Below are positions 49,747-60,735 of a stretch of 64,000 nucleotides of DNA, piece by piece (position 1 is the stretch's first letter; the number at the start of each line of letters is the position of its first letter). The position numbers and the translations under genes were made by a program. The notes beneath the pieces were generated by a model. That model worked only from the letters and a program-made list of their open reading frames with translations. It had not been told where the DNA came from and did no database searches. The stretch is from Rhexocercosporidium sp. MPI-PUGE-AT-0058 (Eukaryota > Ascomycota > Leotiomycetes > Helotiales). The stretch spans positions 1,798,001 through 1,862,000 of the forward strand of contig JAGTJL010000008.1 in NCBI GenBank assembly GCA_020746875.1, in the 5' to 3' direction.

Positions 49747-51817
49747 ATGAGCTTGGACGCCGTGAGATATCCCCCTATGATTCATCTGATCTAGAATGTT
49801 AACTAACAATTGCAAAGTCCGTAGCCAAGGAGAAATCCGCGGTGCAAAGTGTCAGTGATCAGACGGTGGATAATAACAGCACGCAGGATGTCCAGCTCAC
49901 AGCAGCTGGCGGCGCTGGTCTGAAACTGCCTCTGAAGCCTCGACACCTTCAAATGATAGCAATTGGAGGTTAGTTGGATGCATGAACTCAATGGCCAAGC
50001 ATGCTATGGGTGTGACTTCTGCCGTTAGAGCAGACATCTCGTCTGTCTAGCTATAACACGCAGAACCTGTTACAACTGTACCCTCAGCAATGCAGTAAAC
50101 TAACTTTGAAATATCTACAGGTGTCATAGGAACTGGTCTCTTCCTTGGAACAGCCGGAGATCTCAAGAATGGCGGACCAGGTGGCCTCCTGATGGGCTAT
50201 TGCATTATGGCCAGTTTACTCTACGCGGTCATGGTTGCACTCGGAGAAATGGTCTCTCAATTCCCCATCCCAGGTGGCCAATTCGCCTTGGCTGGTCGTT
50301 TTGTCTCGCCAGAACTTGGATTCGCCATGGGCTGGCTCTACTGGTACAACTACATCGTGGTCTTACCCGCAGAGCTGTCTGCAGCTGCCGTCTTGATTCC
50401 TACTGGACGCCGGCAGGCGCTGCGGACTCAACTTGCACGTCTAGCATCTGTAGCAACGCCATGTGGGTAGGGCTCATGCTGATGGTGGTATGGGCAGTCA
50501 ACTGGGGTGGCACCCGCGTCTTTGGTGAAATGGAGTTCTGGTTTTGCACTATCAAGGTCATCACCATCGTCGGGCTGATCATTGTAGGCGTCGTGATCAC
50601 TGCTGGCGGCGGCCCAAATCACCAAGCAATTGGCTTTCGATTCTGGAACGAGACGGGCTGTTTTGTGCAGTATTCAGACATACCCGGCGCCAAAGGCCGT
50701 TTCTTGAGCTTCTTCAGCGTGATGATCAGTGCTGCCTTCGCCTTTATTGGAACTGAAATTACAGCTATCGCTGCGGCGGAGACGGCAAATCCACGGCGTA
50801 CCGTCCCCGGAGCAATCAAGTCGGTCTGGATCAGACTCGTTCTGTTCTACCTCTGCAGTGCTTTCATCATTGGGTTGCTGGTCTCGAGAACCGATCCATC
50901 CCTTGATCTTGCTTCCACCGCCGCCAAAAGTCCTTTTGTCATTGCCATTCAGAATGCCGGCATCTCCGTCCTACCGTCCATCATCAATGCAGCACTGCTC
51001 ACCAGCGCCTGGTCAGCTGGTTGTGCCGACCTGTACGTCTCATCTCGCACTTTGTACGGACTGTACACGCGCGGAGCTGCCCCCAGATTCCTCGGGAAGC
51101 TCAGAAAGGACGGCCTTCCCTGGGCGTGCGTGCTCGTCTGCTCAGCTTTCTCTCTACTGTCATTCATGGCAGCAGCGAGCAATGGTGCGGGAACTGCTTT
51201 CGGATACTGTAAGTCACGGAGCATTGATGGAGGAGCTTCGCTAATGCAGTCAAGTTGCAAACATGACCGCCATCTGCGGCATGATCTCCTGGGCATGTAT
51301 TTGCTGGACCTCTATCCGCTGGCACCAGGCAATCAAAGTTCAGGGCATTGAGCGTAACACATTTGCTTACCAGGCCCCTCTCCAGCCTTACCTGAGTTAT
51401 TGTGAGGAGTTATAGTCTCTGCGGTAAAGTTGAGTAACTGACGTTCTCAGATGGCCTATTTGTCTGTCTCCTTGTGATAGTGTTTGGTGGTTTTACCTCT
51501 TTCAGTAAGTCTCTACCTCTGACATTCGTCTGCAAGAAAAGAACTGATCAACTATTTCAAGTTCACACCTTCAAGACATCCTCCTTCATCACAACTTACT
51601 TTCCAATCCCCCTCTTCGCCATCCTCTTCCTTGGATACAAATTCTATCACAAGACCGGTCTTGTGCCATTGGCGAGCATCGACTCTGTGACTGGTTGTTC
51701 GATTGATATGCCCGAAGAAGTGAGTCCTACCTTTCTACTTTGTCAATGACAATCAATTGCTGACTTCAATAGAACGTGCCTCAAGGGCTGTGGAACAAGT
51801 TCAAGGACAACGTTTAA
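49747..51817 (+). pseudogene. Amino-acid permease (YAT/AAT family), one-base frameshift
   Basis: It resembles plasma-membrane amino-acid/H+ symporters of the fungal YAT family. Seven exons fit: 49,747-49,761, 49,818-49,968, 50,121-51,208, 51,255-51,401, 51,451-51,504, 51,562-51,719 and 51,773-51,817, all with GT...AG introns. The family start motif RHLQMIAIGGVIGTGLFLG spans intron 2, and PGGQFALAGRFVSPELGFAMGWLYWYN and WGGTRVFGE segments follow. The frame slips at about 50,398 (ATTCCTACTGG), and the reading frame then meets TAG at 50,468. Allowing one missing base, all later exon phases close, for 552 residues, normal for the family. No RIP-type stops occur, so it is either a recent pseudogene or a sequence error in an intact gene. 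The start rests on a five-codon first exon and is less certain. Confidence 0.85.
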
Positions 51818-52663
51818 AGCCGTTTGATGACATAGGTTTTCCAGCATGATGATAGATAGTTGTTTTCACACATAGTGGTGCTCACGATACTGTATTCACA
51901 AGAGATATGTTTCATGAGTAGCCCTCCTAATGCGCATGATTCCACAAACTGGAATAGACCACAAGCTATCCGAGCGCACAAATAATAATACCAATACAGC
52001 GATCATCAATCCAGACTGTACTTTCTGTGAAGATCGATTATGATGCTGAGAGGAATTCAAAACACACACACACACAGCACATGTTACTACTGAAGATTCC
52101 ACCCGTCTTCTAGATTGTATGGTCATCGAAGACGGATCTCTGAAAACTGCGTCTAGTATTGGCTATGAACTAGTAATACCATTTGATATCACCTGAGGTA
52201 AAAAGAGAATGCAGCTGATCTTATGATATGATAGTAAGATTAGTAGTATCAGTTAATGTCCGGGCGGGGATACTATTCTAGATACTACTCAAGGATAAAC
52301 AATCGTACTAAGCTAATGGATTAGTTATACGTAAGTTATATATATATATGTGTGTGTGTGTGTATGCATGTGTGTATACACGTGGTTGTGTATGTTTGTG
52401 TGTAACTCGAAAACGCATATTGTTCTTGCTGTAGAATATGCTTCTGACCAAGTCCTATTCCTCTCCTTCGCTAGTCAGGTGTAATATCCAGCTAAGCAAT
52501 AGACAAAAAACAAATCAACATATATCTATATTGCATGCCGCGTTCACCTTCGATGCATGTACCGACAGACACTGCATAGTGGAAATATTCCGTGCTAGCG
52601 ATGATCGATCAATTGTCACCATTTTCTTATTTTCCTGTACTTATTTTACTGTCATACAGTGCC
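51818..52663. other. Convergent intergenic region with microsatellites
   Basis: This region lies between the 3' ends of the permease and the MFS gene. It contains a CA run (52,061-52,078) and a TA/TG run with GTGTG repeats (52,337-52,403). I see no gene. Small open frames here lack any recognisable motif or splice structure. Confidence 0.5.
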
Positions 52664-54830
52664 TCACACCTCGGGCGCGGGAGGTGCTGCTTTCTTGATA
52701 CTCTTCCACCCCATGAACAGAGAGCAAACAGCAGCAGCAGCCCCAGCACCGGCCACCAGATAAAAGACGTGGTCAATAGCTTGATTATAAGCAAGAATCA
52801 CAGCCGGCAGGAGGTTTGCAGGAACGACCGCTCTAAACCCCGTATGTCCAGCTTTAACCACCTCTGCAACGTTGACACTGGGAGCAAAGCGAGGCAGGGA
52901 CTTGTAGAGACCATTTAAGAAGACCGTTTGAGCTAAGGAGAGCACGACTGCTGCGCCAAGGTTTTGGAAGAAACAGAGGAGGCCCATTGCTATGGAGATT
53001 TCTGCGGCTGATACGGCGTTCTGTGTTGCCATGAAGGGCTGTTTGGCTCCGTGTTAGATCCCGAGCTTGGAAAGATTGAACAAAGTCAGGCGCAAACTAA
53101 CCATCTGCACGGCCATTCCGCGTCCTGCTCCGCCCAAAAGTTGATATCCTACCCATTTTCCTGCTGATGAAAATGGAGTAAGAGTGCTGAGCATACCGGA
53201 TCCAATTGCTGCGAGGATGGAACCGCAGACTACATACGGTAAATAGTAGCCCAAGCGACTCACTGCATTGTGTTTCTGGTCAGTAATCTGACTTAGCTTA
53301 AGAGTGGTGAGATTTCTCAAAGGGGGTTGGGTACGAACGTAGAATTCCTGCCACTATATTCAAGACGAGATGGCTGAGAATTGTCGGGAGAAGATAGACA
53401 CCACTCGTCAATGGCGATGTTGCCTTGATATCTTGGAAATAGATGGACATCCAGTAGGACGTACACTGCCAGTTTGCAGTGATGAAGAGAATGGTAAGAT
53501 AACACGACCAGACGACTCGTTGTCGCAAGATAGATAATGGGATCATGGCGCTGTCTCCTCTTCGATATTCCCACACAATGAAGATCATCAAAGCAACGGC
53601 GGACCCGCAGAATAATCCAACCACAGTTGCGCTACTCCACGCGTATGTGACGCCTCCCCATTGTAGAGCAAGCAAGGACATGATTGTCGCAGAAGCGAAG
53701 AGTAAGAAGCCCCCTGGATCGAGTGAGTTCAGAGTTGAGATGAAGCTGATCCTCCGGGTTAATTTGGCTGCGCGATCTGGAATGTAGATGAGGAGTATTG
53801 ACGGCGCAACAACTGCAACAACGGGCACGTTGATGTAGAAACCTTTTTGGATCTTTAGCTGAACTTATCTCCCAAGAAGAAACGTCCCAGGCATACTTAC
53901 ACCATCTCCAAGTGGTATATTCGGTGAGAGCCCCTCCAACCAACGGGCCAAGAACTATTCCTACCTGACTGACTTCTCGAATATCAGAATGGATACTGGA
54001 CAGCCGAGATGGGATGACAATGCTTACGTCCTAAACATATTCCCAACAGAGCTTTGGAAAGTGGACTGTGGTCAGCTCTTGATGACATCCCTGAGAGCCG
54101 TTGGATCTAACCTGCTCTTTTTTCTAATGGTACACAGGCTGCGTTGATCGATAGTATACCGTTGAGAATACCAGCTGCTCCCAATCCAGCCACAGCTCTG
54201 CCGATGATCAGCATTCGCGAGGACGTCGCCGCACCACAAATGATTGAACCGATTTCAAATAATGCTAGGAAGGACAGAAAGCACTTCTGAGAAGAGAGCA
54301 GTCAGCGCTATCAAGTCGTTTCCACATCGACATCTCACTAACCTTCATGTGGAAGATGCTATACAGTTTACCACTCATAGGTTGAAGTGCACAACTAGAT
54401 GGCGAAGACGTTGTTGGCTCGGGCTTGGTAGACTTCGAGGATGAAGTTTGGCTCACTTGGCTAGCAGATATGCACTTCCATACCACCCAACATCCGACAA
54501 GGAATGAAACTCATTGGTGATATGAGGTGTTGCCTTTCACAGTGGTTAGTGGCTATGACCGTTGGTCTACCTTGATTCTCAGGAAATGGCTCAACTAACC
54601 GTGGCAACTATAGAGGTATCAACTAAAACCAAGAACGATGCTACCGTAAGGGATATATGAACGATGATCAATTTAAGACCGGTCAGGTATTCTGGCTCAT
54701 CTTCCACAGTCGATTCTGGTGCTTTGACTTCCTTTGACTCTGTTCTCGAACTTGTTACGCCGTGACTGTCACCACTCCTCCTGCATATTTGGTCGACATC
54801 GTTTGTTGTCTGAACTAAATTCTTTTCCAT
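52664..54830 (-). CDS. MFS efflux transporter, 14-TM drug:H+ antiporter type
   Basis: It is predicted to export small molecules across the plasma membrane, like fungal toxin and drug efflux pumps. Nine exons close in phase to 557 residues: 54,600-54,830, 54,457-54,533, 54,343-54,394, 54,112-54,286, 54,028-54,051, 53,901-53,975, 53,339-53,842, 53,102-53,262 and 52,664-53,038. A hydrophilic N-terminus of about 50 residues precedes TM1. [36 protein letters not shown] and [21 protein letters not shown]-type blocks appear in family order. ATG 54,830 is the first start after an upstream in-frame TGA. Exon 5 is only 24 nt. It is divergent from the oxygenase gene across about 1 kb, compatible with co-regulation. 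The protein appears intact. The substrate is unknown. Confidence 0.9.
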
Positions 54831-55821
54831 TTCGAGATCTTTGTTGTTGCTTCCCAAGATTCATGTAAGAAATCGGTTCGAAAAGTTCAACCAACGTTTT
54901 GTAGAGCCGTTGAGGATACGTAGCTAGTCGTGTAGACTTCGAATTACCCTTGCTGATGTACAGTATAAACAATCACCCGGAAACCTAAATCCTAGCCAGT
55001 TTGTACTTAATTGCCCATAGAAACAAACAAATGATCATAATTTATGTGAATTCCACAAGAAAGGGAGTGATTAACTTGCGAAGTCACAAAATTCCAGTTT
55101 ATAATAAGCCAGATTGTAATCTTACATGTATGTCACTTGTCACCTCAACTCATTTTGAGAATACTTTGGATATTGCCACACATATACAGACTATTTCTCA
55201 AAACAAAACTAATATACAGACTCCATCCCACCTGCCAGTCTTCGCTGTACACACTCGGATTTCTTACCAGCTGTTTTCTAGGTTGGAAAGAAAAAGAAAA
55301 GAAAACTTATATTCACCAGTCGCTAAGGTAATCTTACACCCAGCCATGAAACTGACAGTTCTTGAACGTCTACCATCGACAAGAGAAAAGACATAGAGTA
55401 GTAGGAATGTGCTTGGTAGGACATAGATGTGTGTGATTTGGTAGAAGTGCAAAGGGAAAGGGCACGGATTAAAAGAGAAAATAAGGAGAGTTTCGGTTTT
55501 GTAGTTGAATCTATATTAGCATCGCCTCGGGCACTTTACAGATTCGTACAGGAATAAGGAGGATGGAAATTTTAGCTTTCCACCTACCACCAAAGATACT
55601 TAGCTCATATGAAGAACAAATAAGGGGAATTAGAGTCCGTGGGAGGTGCCGGAGTGCAGGGGCTAGAGATGGTAGACAGGATGATCATTCTCACCAAAAT
55701 AGCCCGAAACTAGTGATACTTTACTCTGCAAGTTGATTGACGTGGTGCGATCCATGTCGTTTAAAGACTTATTTATTTGCAAGACTTTTTGGTGCAAAGC
55801 AATAGAGATCCATCTGCTATA
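54831..55821. other. Divergent promoter region between MFS and oxygenase genes
   Basis: About 990 bp separates two divergent start codons and contains no convincing gene. Short open frames on both strands here lack splice structure or family motifs. A TCGGTTCGA near-palindrome lies at 54,872-54,880, close to the MFS start, but I cannot show that the local Zn2Cys6 regulator binds it. Confidence 0.45.
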
Positions 55822-56897
55822 ATGTCTACTACCACTACCACCACCTCTACTACCACCAGTAGCCCAGTGTTTGGCAAACTGTTGTACATGGAGCCCGAGG
55901 ACCCGCTCAACGTAGACAACCGCCCCTTTTACGGTCTTCCGGCGGTAAAGCACGCAGAGTACCAGACTCTGCCTCTCCATGATATACGCACCGATGCGGC
56001 GCTTGAGGGCGGACCACGCCTAGATATACACGGTTTTACATACAAACGCCATGTCTCTTCCCTATTGGGAGAGGAGTGGTTTTCAAAGGAAGACATAGCC
56101 GCTAAATATCTGCCGGAAGTGGAAGCGCTGTTAAAGAGCACCACGGGAGCTAAGAAGGTAGCCTTTATCATGGTGAACTTCCGCCGCAAGCCTCGTACAG
56201 ATCCGTTTGCTGCCCCTGCGCTCACCCGCGAGAATGACCCTATAGACCCAACCAAGACGGTTACTGATAAAGTCCTCAGTAAGCTCATGCACGAACCAGA
56301 AGTTAGAGTACGCATAGGCATAAGTTGACCATGGCTTTAGTTACGTCCTCCGCGCCGGACGCTTCAAATTCGCCCGTGGGATTTGTGCACATTGACTATT
56401 CGAGAACCGGAATCAGAGCAGTTGCAGGGGAAAGCCGTCGAGATATCGAAGTCGTAGCTTCGGATACCCTCGCCGCGGAAGCTGCTGCTCTTGCTGCCGG
56501 AGTATCACTCACCTCCGCTCGCTATGCCTCGTACTCAGTCTGGCGTCCGTTGAAGACCGTCAAGCGAGATCCATTGATCGTGATGGATCGTCGTTCCGTC
56601 AAAGTCGAGGACTTGGTGGAGGTCAAATTCCGTGTCCCCAATGGAAGAGGAGAAGACCGCAGAGGGGAATTCCTGGCTGGGGCGTGTAATGTCAAGCCTG
56701 GGAATAGCTACGACAAGCACATGTGGTACTGGCTACCTGAGCAGACGCCAGAAGAGGTGCTCATCCTGAGATCGACCGACAGTGCAGCTCCTGAAGATTC
56801 CTGCGTGGGTGCACCGCATACCAGTGCCATCATAGATGGTACGGAAGGATTCGAGACGAGGGAGAGCATTGAAGTGAAAGCGATCTGCTTCTGGTGA
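55822..56897 (+). CDS. AsaB/CmcJ-like hydroxylase/desaturase family protein
   Basis: Members of this family (AsaB, CTB9 and CmcJ-related proteins) carry out oxidative tailoring in fungal and bacterial secondary metabolism. Two exons, 55,822-56,278 and 56,341-56,897, are joined by a 62-nt GTAAGC...TTTAG intron and give 337 residues, the normal length. A Thr-rich start (MSTTTTTTSTTTSS) precedes the conserved DIHGFTY and KVAFIMVNFRRK blocks. Candidate metal ligands are H169-x-D171 in GFVHIDYSRTG and H312 in GAPHTS. YSVWRPLKTV and the C-terminal RESIEVKAICFW are family hallmarks. The Trp usually seen after VMD is Arg here. Without the intron the first frame ends at TGA 56,327-56,329. The substrate is unknown. 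Confidence 0.88.
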
Positions 56898-57400
56898 TGT
56901 GGATTCTATTCACCGTGGAAGTACATGTTGGGGAGCAAGGACTTATCTATATGCTCAGTCTGTGCTGTATCTACCCTCCTAAATCAAATCAAATTAAATT
57001 GTATCGTAGAGAACGGTCACTTGAGAATTTGGAAGTGAGGTTAGACTTCATCATAGAATGGTTGAAGAACTCGAATTTCAGAGCATCAGAAGGTCTAGTA
57101 TCTAGTTCCAAGCTGGTCAATCGAGTACATGGATTGTATTTGAACAAGGCCATTGGAAGAACTGTCCATATGTCCATTGGTAATTAGAGCTACGCTGGAA
57201 TGATAATAACACATTTGTAACACCATGTTCTTACCACGCAAATGTTGATCTGTTCTTCACGAAGCGGAAGTGGCATACAATGATTCTGGCATACAATAGC
57301 TCCCGTTAGATCCTATCTAGATTAAAATCCATATCGTATCTTTTACCTTGACCGTGGCGTAGGAAAGAAAAGTATTGCACAAAAGTATCGCAGTTAAGAT
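56898..57400. other. Convergent intergenic region
   Basis: This region lies between the 3' end of the oxygenase gene and the 3' end of the GST gene. I see no gene, RNA or repeat beyond a small ATCAAATCAAATTAAATT run at 56,982-56,999. Confidence 0.5.
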
Positions 57401-58525
57401 CTATACACATGCTTCTGCATCCTGATCCTGATCCCACTTCTTTGATATCCCCAACTGAACGGCCGTTCGCTATCACCAGTAAACAAAATCATCCACATTC
57501 TTTTCTTGGAATATCAAACTAACCTTCTCAATCCTCTTGCACCACAACAGCAATGATGGGCAGTTTTGATCCATCTCAGCTTTTATATTTCGGGCCCCGA
57601 GAAAAACGTTTACCATTGCTGCAACTCAAGCTCAGCTATCAATCAAAAGCGAAAGGTCATCGCTGGAGGTTGTGCACTTACGCCAGATGCTGATATCTGC
57701 AATGGAGTAGCGGCCTGGGAAACTCCCTGCTATATATTCGCGAGCGTGGCCGTTGTGATTGTTCGATAGATGGGTTTCCAGAACACCTAAAGCGCGGAAG
57801 ATCTCTTTCTTGAAATGTTTGATAACGACTGGCGAGATTTTAACTTCGACATCGTTTAGGGAAATAAGTAGGTAGGTTGCTTACTCGGTGATGTGTCTGG
57901 CGAAAAGTGCCTGACGGCAAGATAAAGCTCGTATGCTTGTGGACTTCCCTTGGGAGACTTAGTATGTCGACTCTCATCTCATATCATGTACGGGTGGCAA
58001 TATACATGTCCTTGCCAAAAGAACAGCCATTGAAGACATTGGCTATACTCAATATCATCCCGAAACGAGAGTATGCCTCTGCTATCGAATTTCCGCACCA
58101 GATAGAGCAATTCGGCGCAGGATTCCGAGAGAACAAACGGGGGAGATTCCGAATGGTCGACTATCACGGGAATCATTCCTGACATGGGTTAGATGTTGTA
58201 GTTACTTCTGTTCTCGCGGACCTCTGGCTGCCTTCGCCGCAATGCATATCTCATCACCTTACCATTTGCATTCAAAGCCAAGAACCACTCAGGCTTAGGT
58301 TCCGCGGCCCATGATGCTACGGAAGTGTGCACAACTGAGCTTGTCCCTACACAGATCAGTCCGGACCACCACGTACAGGGCAAGTGGTTCTCATTGGAAC
58401 GAGTTGTACTTGCATCCCACGCCGTATATTTCCTTCAGCTCTTCCAGCAGTATCTGCACCTTCTGGCCATTTCCTGTATTCAAACTGACCACATGCAACT
58501 CCTGGACGGATATCAGCTTACTCAT
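57401..58525 (-). CDS. Glutathione S-transferase (fungal URE2/GliG-like class)
   Basis: It is predicted to conjugate glutathione to electrophiles in the cytosol. In toxin clusters such enzymes supply sulfur or detoxify intermediates. I assembled it from seven small exons: 58,410-58,525, 58,263-58,339, 58,006-58,178, 57,885-57,948, 57,682-57,828, 57,524-57,618 and 57,401-57,469. All close in phase to 246 residues. The N-terminal thioredoxin fold has NGQKVQILLEELKEIYG, then PEWFLALNANG and MIPVIVDHSESPP, then ESCAELLYL (glutathione-binding Glu-Ser). The helical domain shows SQCLQWLFFWQG, IFRALGVLETHLS, REYIAG and GRYSIADISIW. The first intron (GTACAA...CAAG) is the weakest junction, and a shift there would change about ten residues. 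The remaining junctions are canonical. The gene is easy to miss because no single exon is long. Confidence 0.85.
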
Positions 58526-59249
58526 TTGACATGTCTATCCATGAGGATTTCAGACCTGGGCATTGGCAATCCGTGCCGGAGTATCAGGGTGGAAGGTCTC
58601 TACAGCGTGCATTGCAGTCTTGACCGGTCACTCGATGTAATCCTACAAGCCAATCCGGTTTAGTTTTGGGATCAACAACGCATTTACTTTCCAACCTTTA
58701 TTTTGTTGTCCCCTATGATATTGGTGTCGACGTGCTTATCTTCGGGTTTTTTTTTCCTTTTTTTTTCCTTTTTATTTTCTTGCATGAGTGTTCCTGCGGC
58801 AGATCGAATGGAGCCAAACAAATGCTGCATAACAGCAGTCGGCCTTTTTTTACGTTCGAACCGGGTGGTTTTGAACGCTCACAACGCGCAGTAGGGCAGT
58901 AGGTAAAAGGACCCGAGGAGGACAGTGTCTAGTCACGCTTTTGGGACGAAGTCAAAGGAAGAAAAACAGTCTTGAATTGGTCTAGCGGAAGGTTCAGGAA
59001 AGTCACAGGAGGCCGTAGATGAGGGAGAGGGGAGTGTTGTTTCTCGAGGGGAGCTAGTGGAATTAGATGGTTGTCCTCCATTTCCTCGTCCCTGCCAACA
59101 CGGTGATACTTCAACACGGTGATACTTCAACACGGTGATACTCCAATACGGCAAGTATCTGGTGGTGTCGGATTATTCCTCGAGCATAACTCCACTCGTA
59201 TCCTCTTCCAGGCAAACACCATTTGACGGCAAGGACGAAGGGGGCAAAC
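58526..59249. other. Divergent promoter region between GST and hydrolase genes
   Basis: About 720 bp separates two divergent starts. It contains a T-rich/CT-rich stretch (58,746-58,785), typical of fungal promoters, and a 16-bp tandem repeat (59,096-59,150). Open frames here do not resemble any family. Confidence 0.45.
59096..59150. repeat. 16-bp tandem repeat, about 3.4 units
   Basis: The unit CAACACGGTGATACTT is repeated exactly at 59,096 and 59,112, then with one change at 59,128, and decays after 59,144. It lies about 100 bp upstream of the hydrolase ATG, in the shared GST/hydrolase promoter. Each unit contains a CGG triplet, the half-site recognised by many Zn2Cys6 proteins, but binding is only a possibility. 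Confidence 0.75.
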
Positions 59250-60610
59250 ATGACCAACTCGGCGTTTCGAGTCACAGAGCATGTGCTGCCATGCTACAGG
59301 GCACGCCGCTGTGCAGCGGAGAGTGAAGCCACGCCAGTCTCAGTCTCACTTGCAGTGAAGCAGTACGTCCCGGTCGAAAGCCATGTATCAGGCCAGGCCG
59401 GCATCACCATCATTGCCGCACATGCGAACGCATGTCCTAAAGTGTGTAGTCTTCTTGTTGCCGCCGCGTTTGACCGCCGTTCAATTTGACGCGCAGGAAC
59501 TATACGAGCCTTTGTGGGAGGCACTGGCGAAGAGCCTGCACACAAGAGGTCTGGGCATCAGGGCGATTTGGATCGCTGATGTTGCGCACCAGAACAGGAG
59601 CGGGATTCTGAATGAGGAGCACGGCCTCTTGACCAACGGTACGTGAGCACTGATCGGTGCGTGCTTACACTCCTGTACGGTGCCGTACTGAACGGATGCG
59701 TTGCCAGTGCGCTGGAATGATCATGTTCGAGACATGATTCGCATGATCGATCACTTTCACGACGGGATGGTGAAACCTATCGTGGCCATCGGTCACAGCA
59801 TGGGCGGCAGTCAAGTGTAAGTCACAGTACAGCAAGACCACATCGCGTCTGGTCACTCATGTTATGTCCCCTTTTTAATTTGCTCCAAGACTCAGTCTGG
59901 CTGCCGCATGCCCGGACATATTCTCGTCGGTGATTCTGCTCGACCCTGCTATAGGGCCAGTATGGGCCGCAGAAGGGTGTCTGCTTCTTGCAAGACGCAC
60001 ACTGACGCGCATCGTGGAGTGGGAGTCTCCCCAGAAAGCGAAAGACGCAGCGCGCAAGTCTTTCAGGACGTGGGACGCGGCTGTGCTCAGTCGGTATGAG
60101 GCGTATGGTCTTGTAGAAGAGACCTCAGCTGGCAGTAGCGCCGAGTCTCGCACCGTCAAGCTCGTCAATGGTCGCTACCGAGAATTGATCGGATTCCTTC
60201 AGCCACAATTTATTGACGATGGCGACGTGACAAGTCCAGAGATCAAGTATCAGCGTGGATGTTACACAGGGTACAATGCACTGGAGTCGATCGAGAGCAA
60301 TCTTCTCTTCCTGTGTGGTGCCAACAGCCCTGCAACCCCCGAGCGCTTACGGCAAAACTGGTTTGAGAAGCTGGCAGGAAATGATAATAACATACGCACT
60401 GCGGCGCGCTTCGTGCCGGATACTGGCCATTTTCTGCCATTTGAGGCGCCACATGATTGTGGTGAAGCAATAGCGGACTGGGTGGCGGAAGAGACGACCA
60501 GCTGGGCGGCGCGAGAGAAACAAGGAATGCCAATAGCGAGCAAGGGGAAGTCGGAAAAGGAATCTATGTCAGATGCATGGATGGTTGCCGTGAAGGCAAA
60601 GCTCAGCTGA
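59250..60610 (+). CDS. Alpha/beta hydrolase, 'toxin biosynthesis protein' type
   Basis: It is a probable esterase/lipase-fold enzyme of the group often annotated as toxin-biosynthesis or LPX1-like hydrolases in fungi. Four exons (59,250-59,441, 59,497-59,638, 59,708-59,816, 59,890-60,610) close in phase to 387 residues. The nucleophile elbow GHSMGG places Ser142. His328 in PDTGHFLPFEAP is the likely catalytic His. The acidic residue is not obvious, since the expected loop reads FLCGANS. IIAAHANACPKELYEPLWEAL near residue 50 is the family's oxyanion-loop region. The C-terminus ends AKLS, not a standard SKL peroxisomal signal, whereas some homologues are peroxisomal. It is divergent from GST and converges on the regulator gene. 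Substrate and product are unknown. Confidence 0.85.
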
Positions 60611-60735
60611 AAGCCTTTTAGTTATTTTGATATCTACCATCTCAAGCTGTGATATGCTTATATATATGTTTTTAAGATCTTATGTGTATTTGTATATATG
60701 TATATATGTATATATATATATACATGTATCCATGA
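60611..60735. other. Short convergent gap with TA/TG microsatellite
   Basis: Only 125 bp separate the stop codons of the hydrolase and regulator genes, so their 3' UTRs probably overlap. The gap holds a TATATG repeat tract (about 60,657-60,725). Confidence 0.6.

Noticed and set aside
53941..54060. Apparent frameshift in the MFS gene near the GIVLGP motif
   Set aside because: Using the 3' splice site at TTCGAG (exon 6 from 53,975) restores the frame, so the gene is intact.
55001..55396. 131-codon plus-strand frame between the MFS and oxygenase genes
   Set aside because: It has no homology-like motif, is overlapped by antisense frames, lies in a divergent promoter, and its composition does not suggest coding.
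56279..56340. Apparent frameshift between two halves of the oxygenase
   Set aside because: A canonical 62-nt GTAAGC...TTTAG intron joins the halves in phase.
58311..58663. Plus-strand frames of 72-112 codons
   Set aside because: They are antisense shadows of the first GST exons and their upstream region.
59875..60543. Minus-strand frames of about 95 codons inside the hydrolase
   Set aside because: They are shadows of the well supported hydrolase exon 4 on the other strand.
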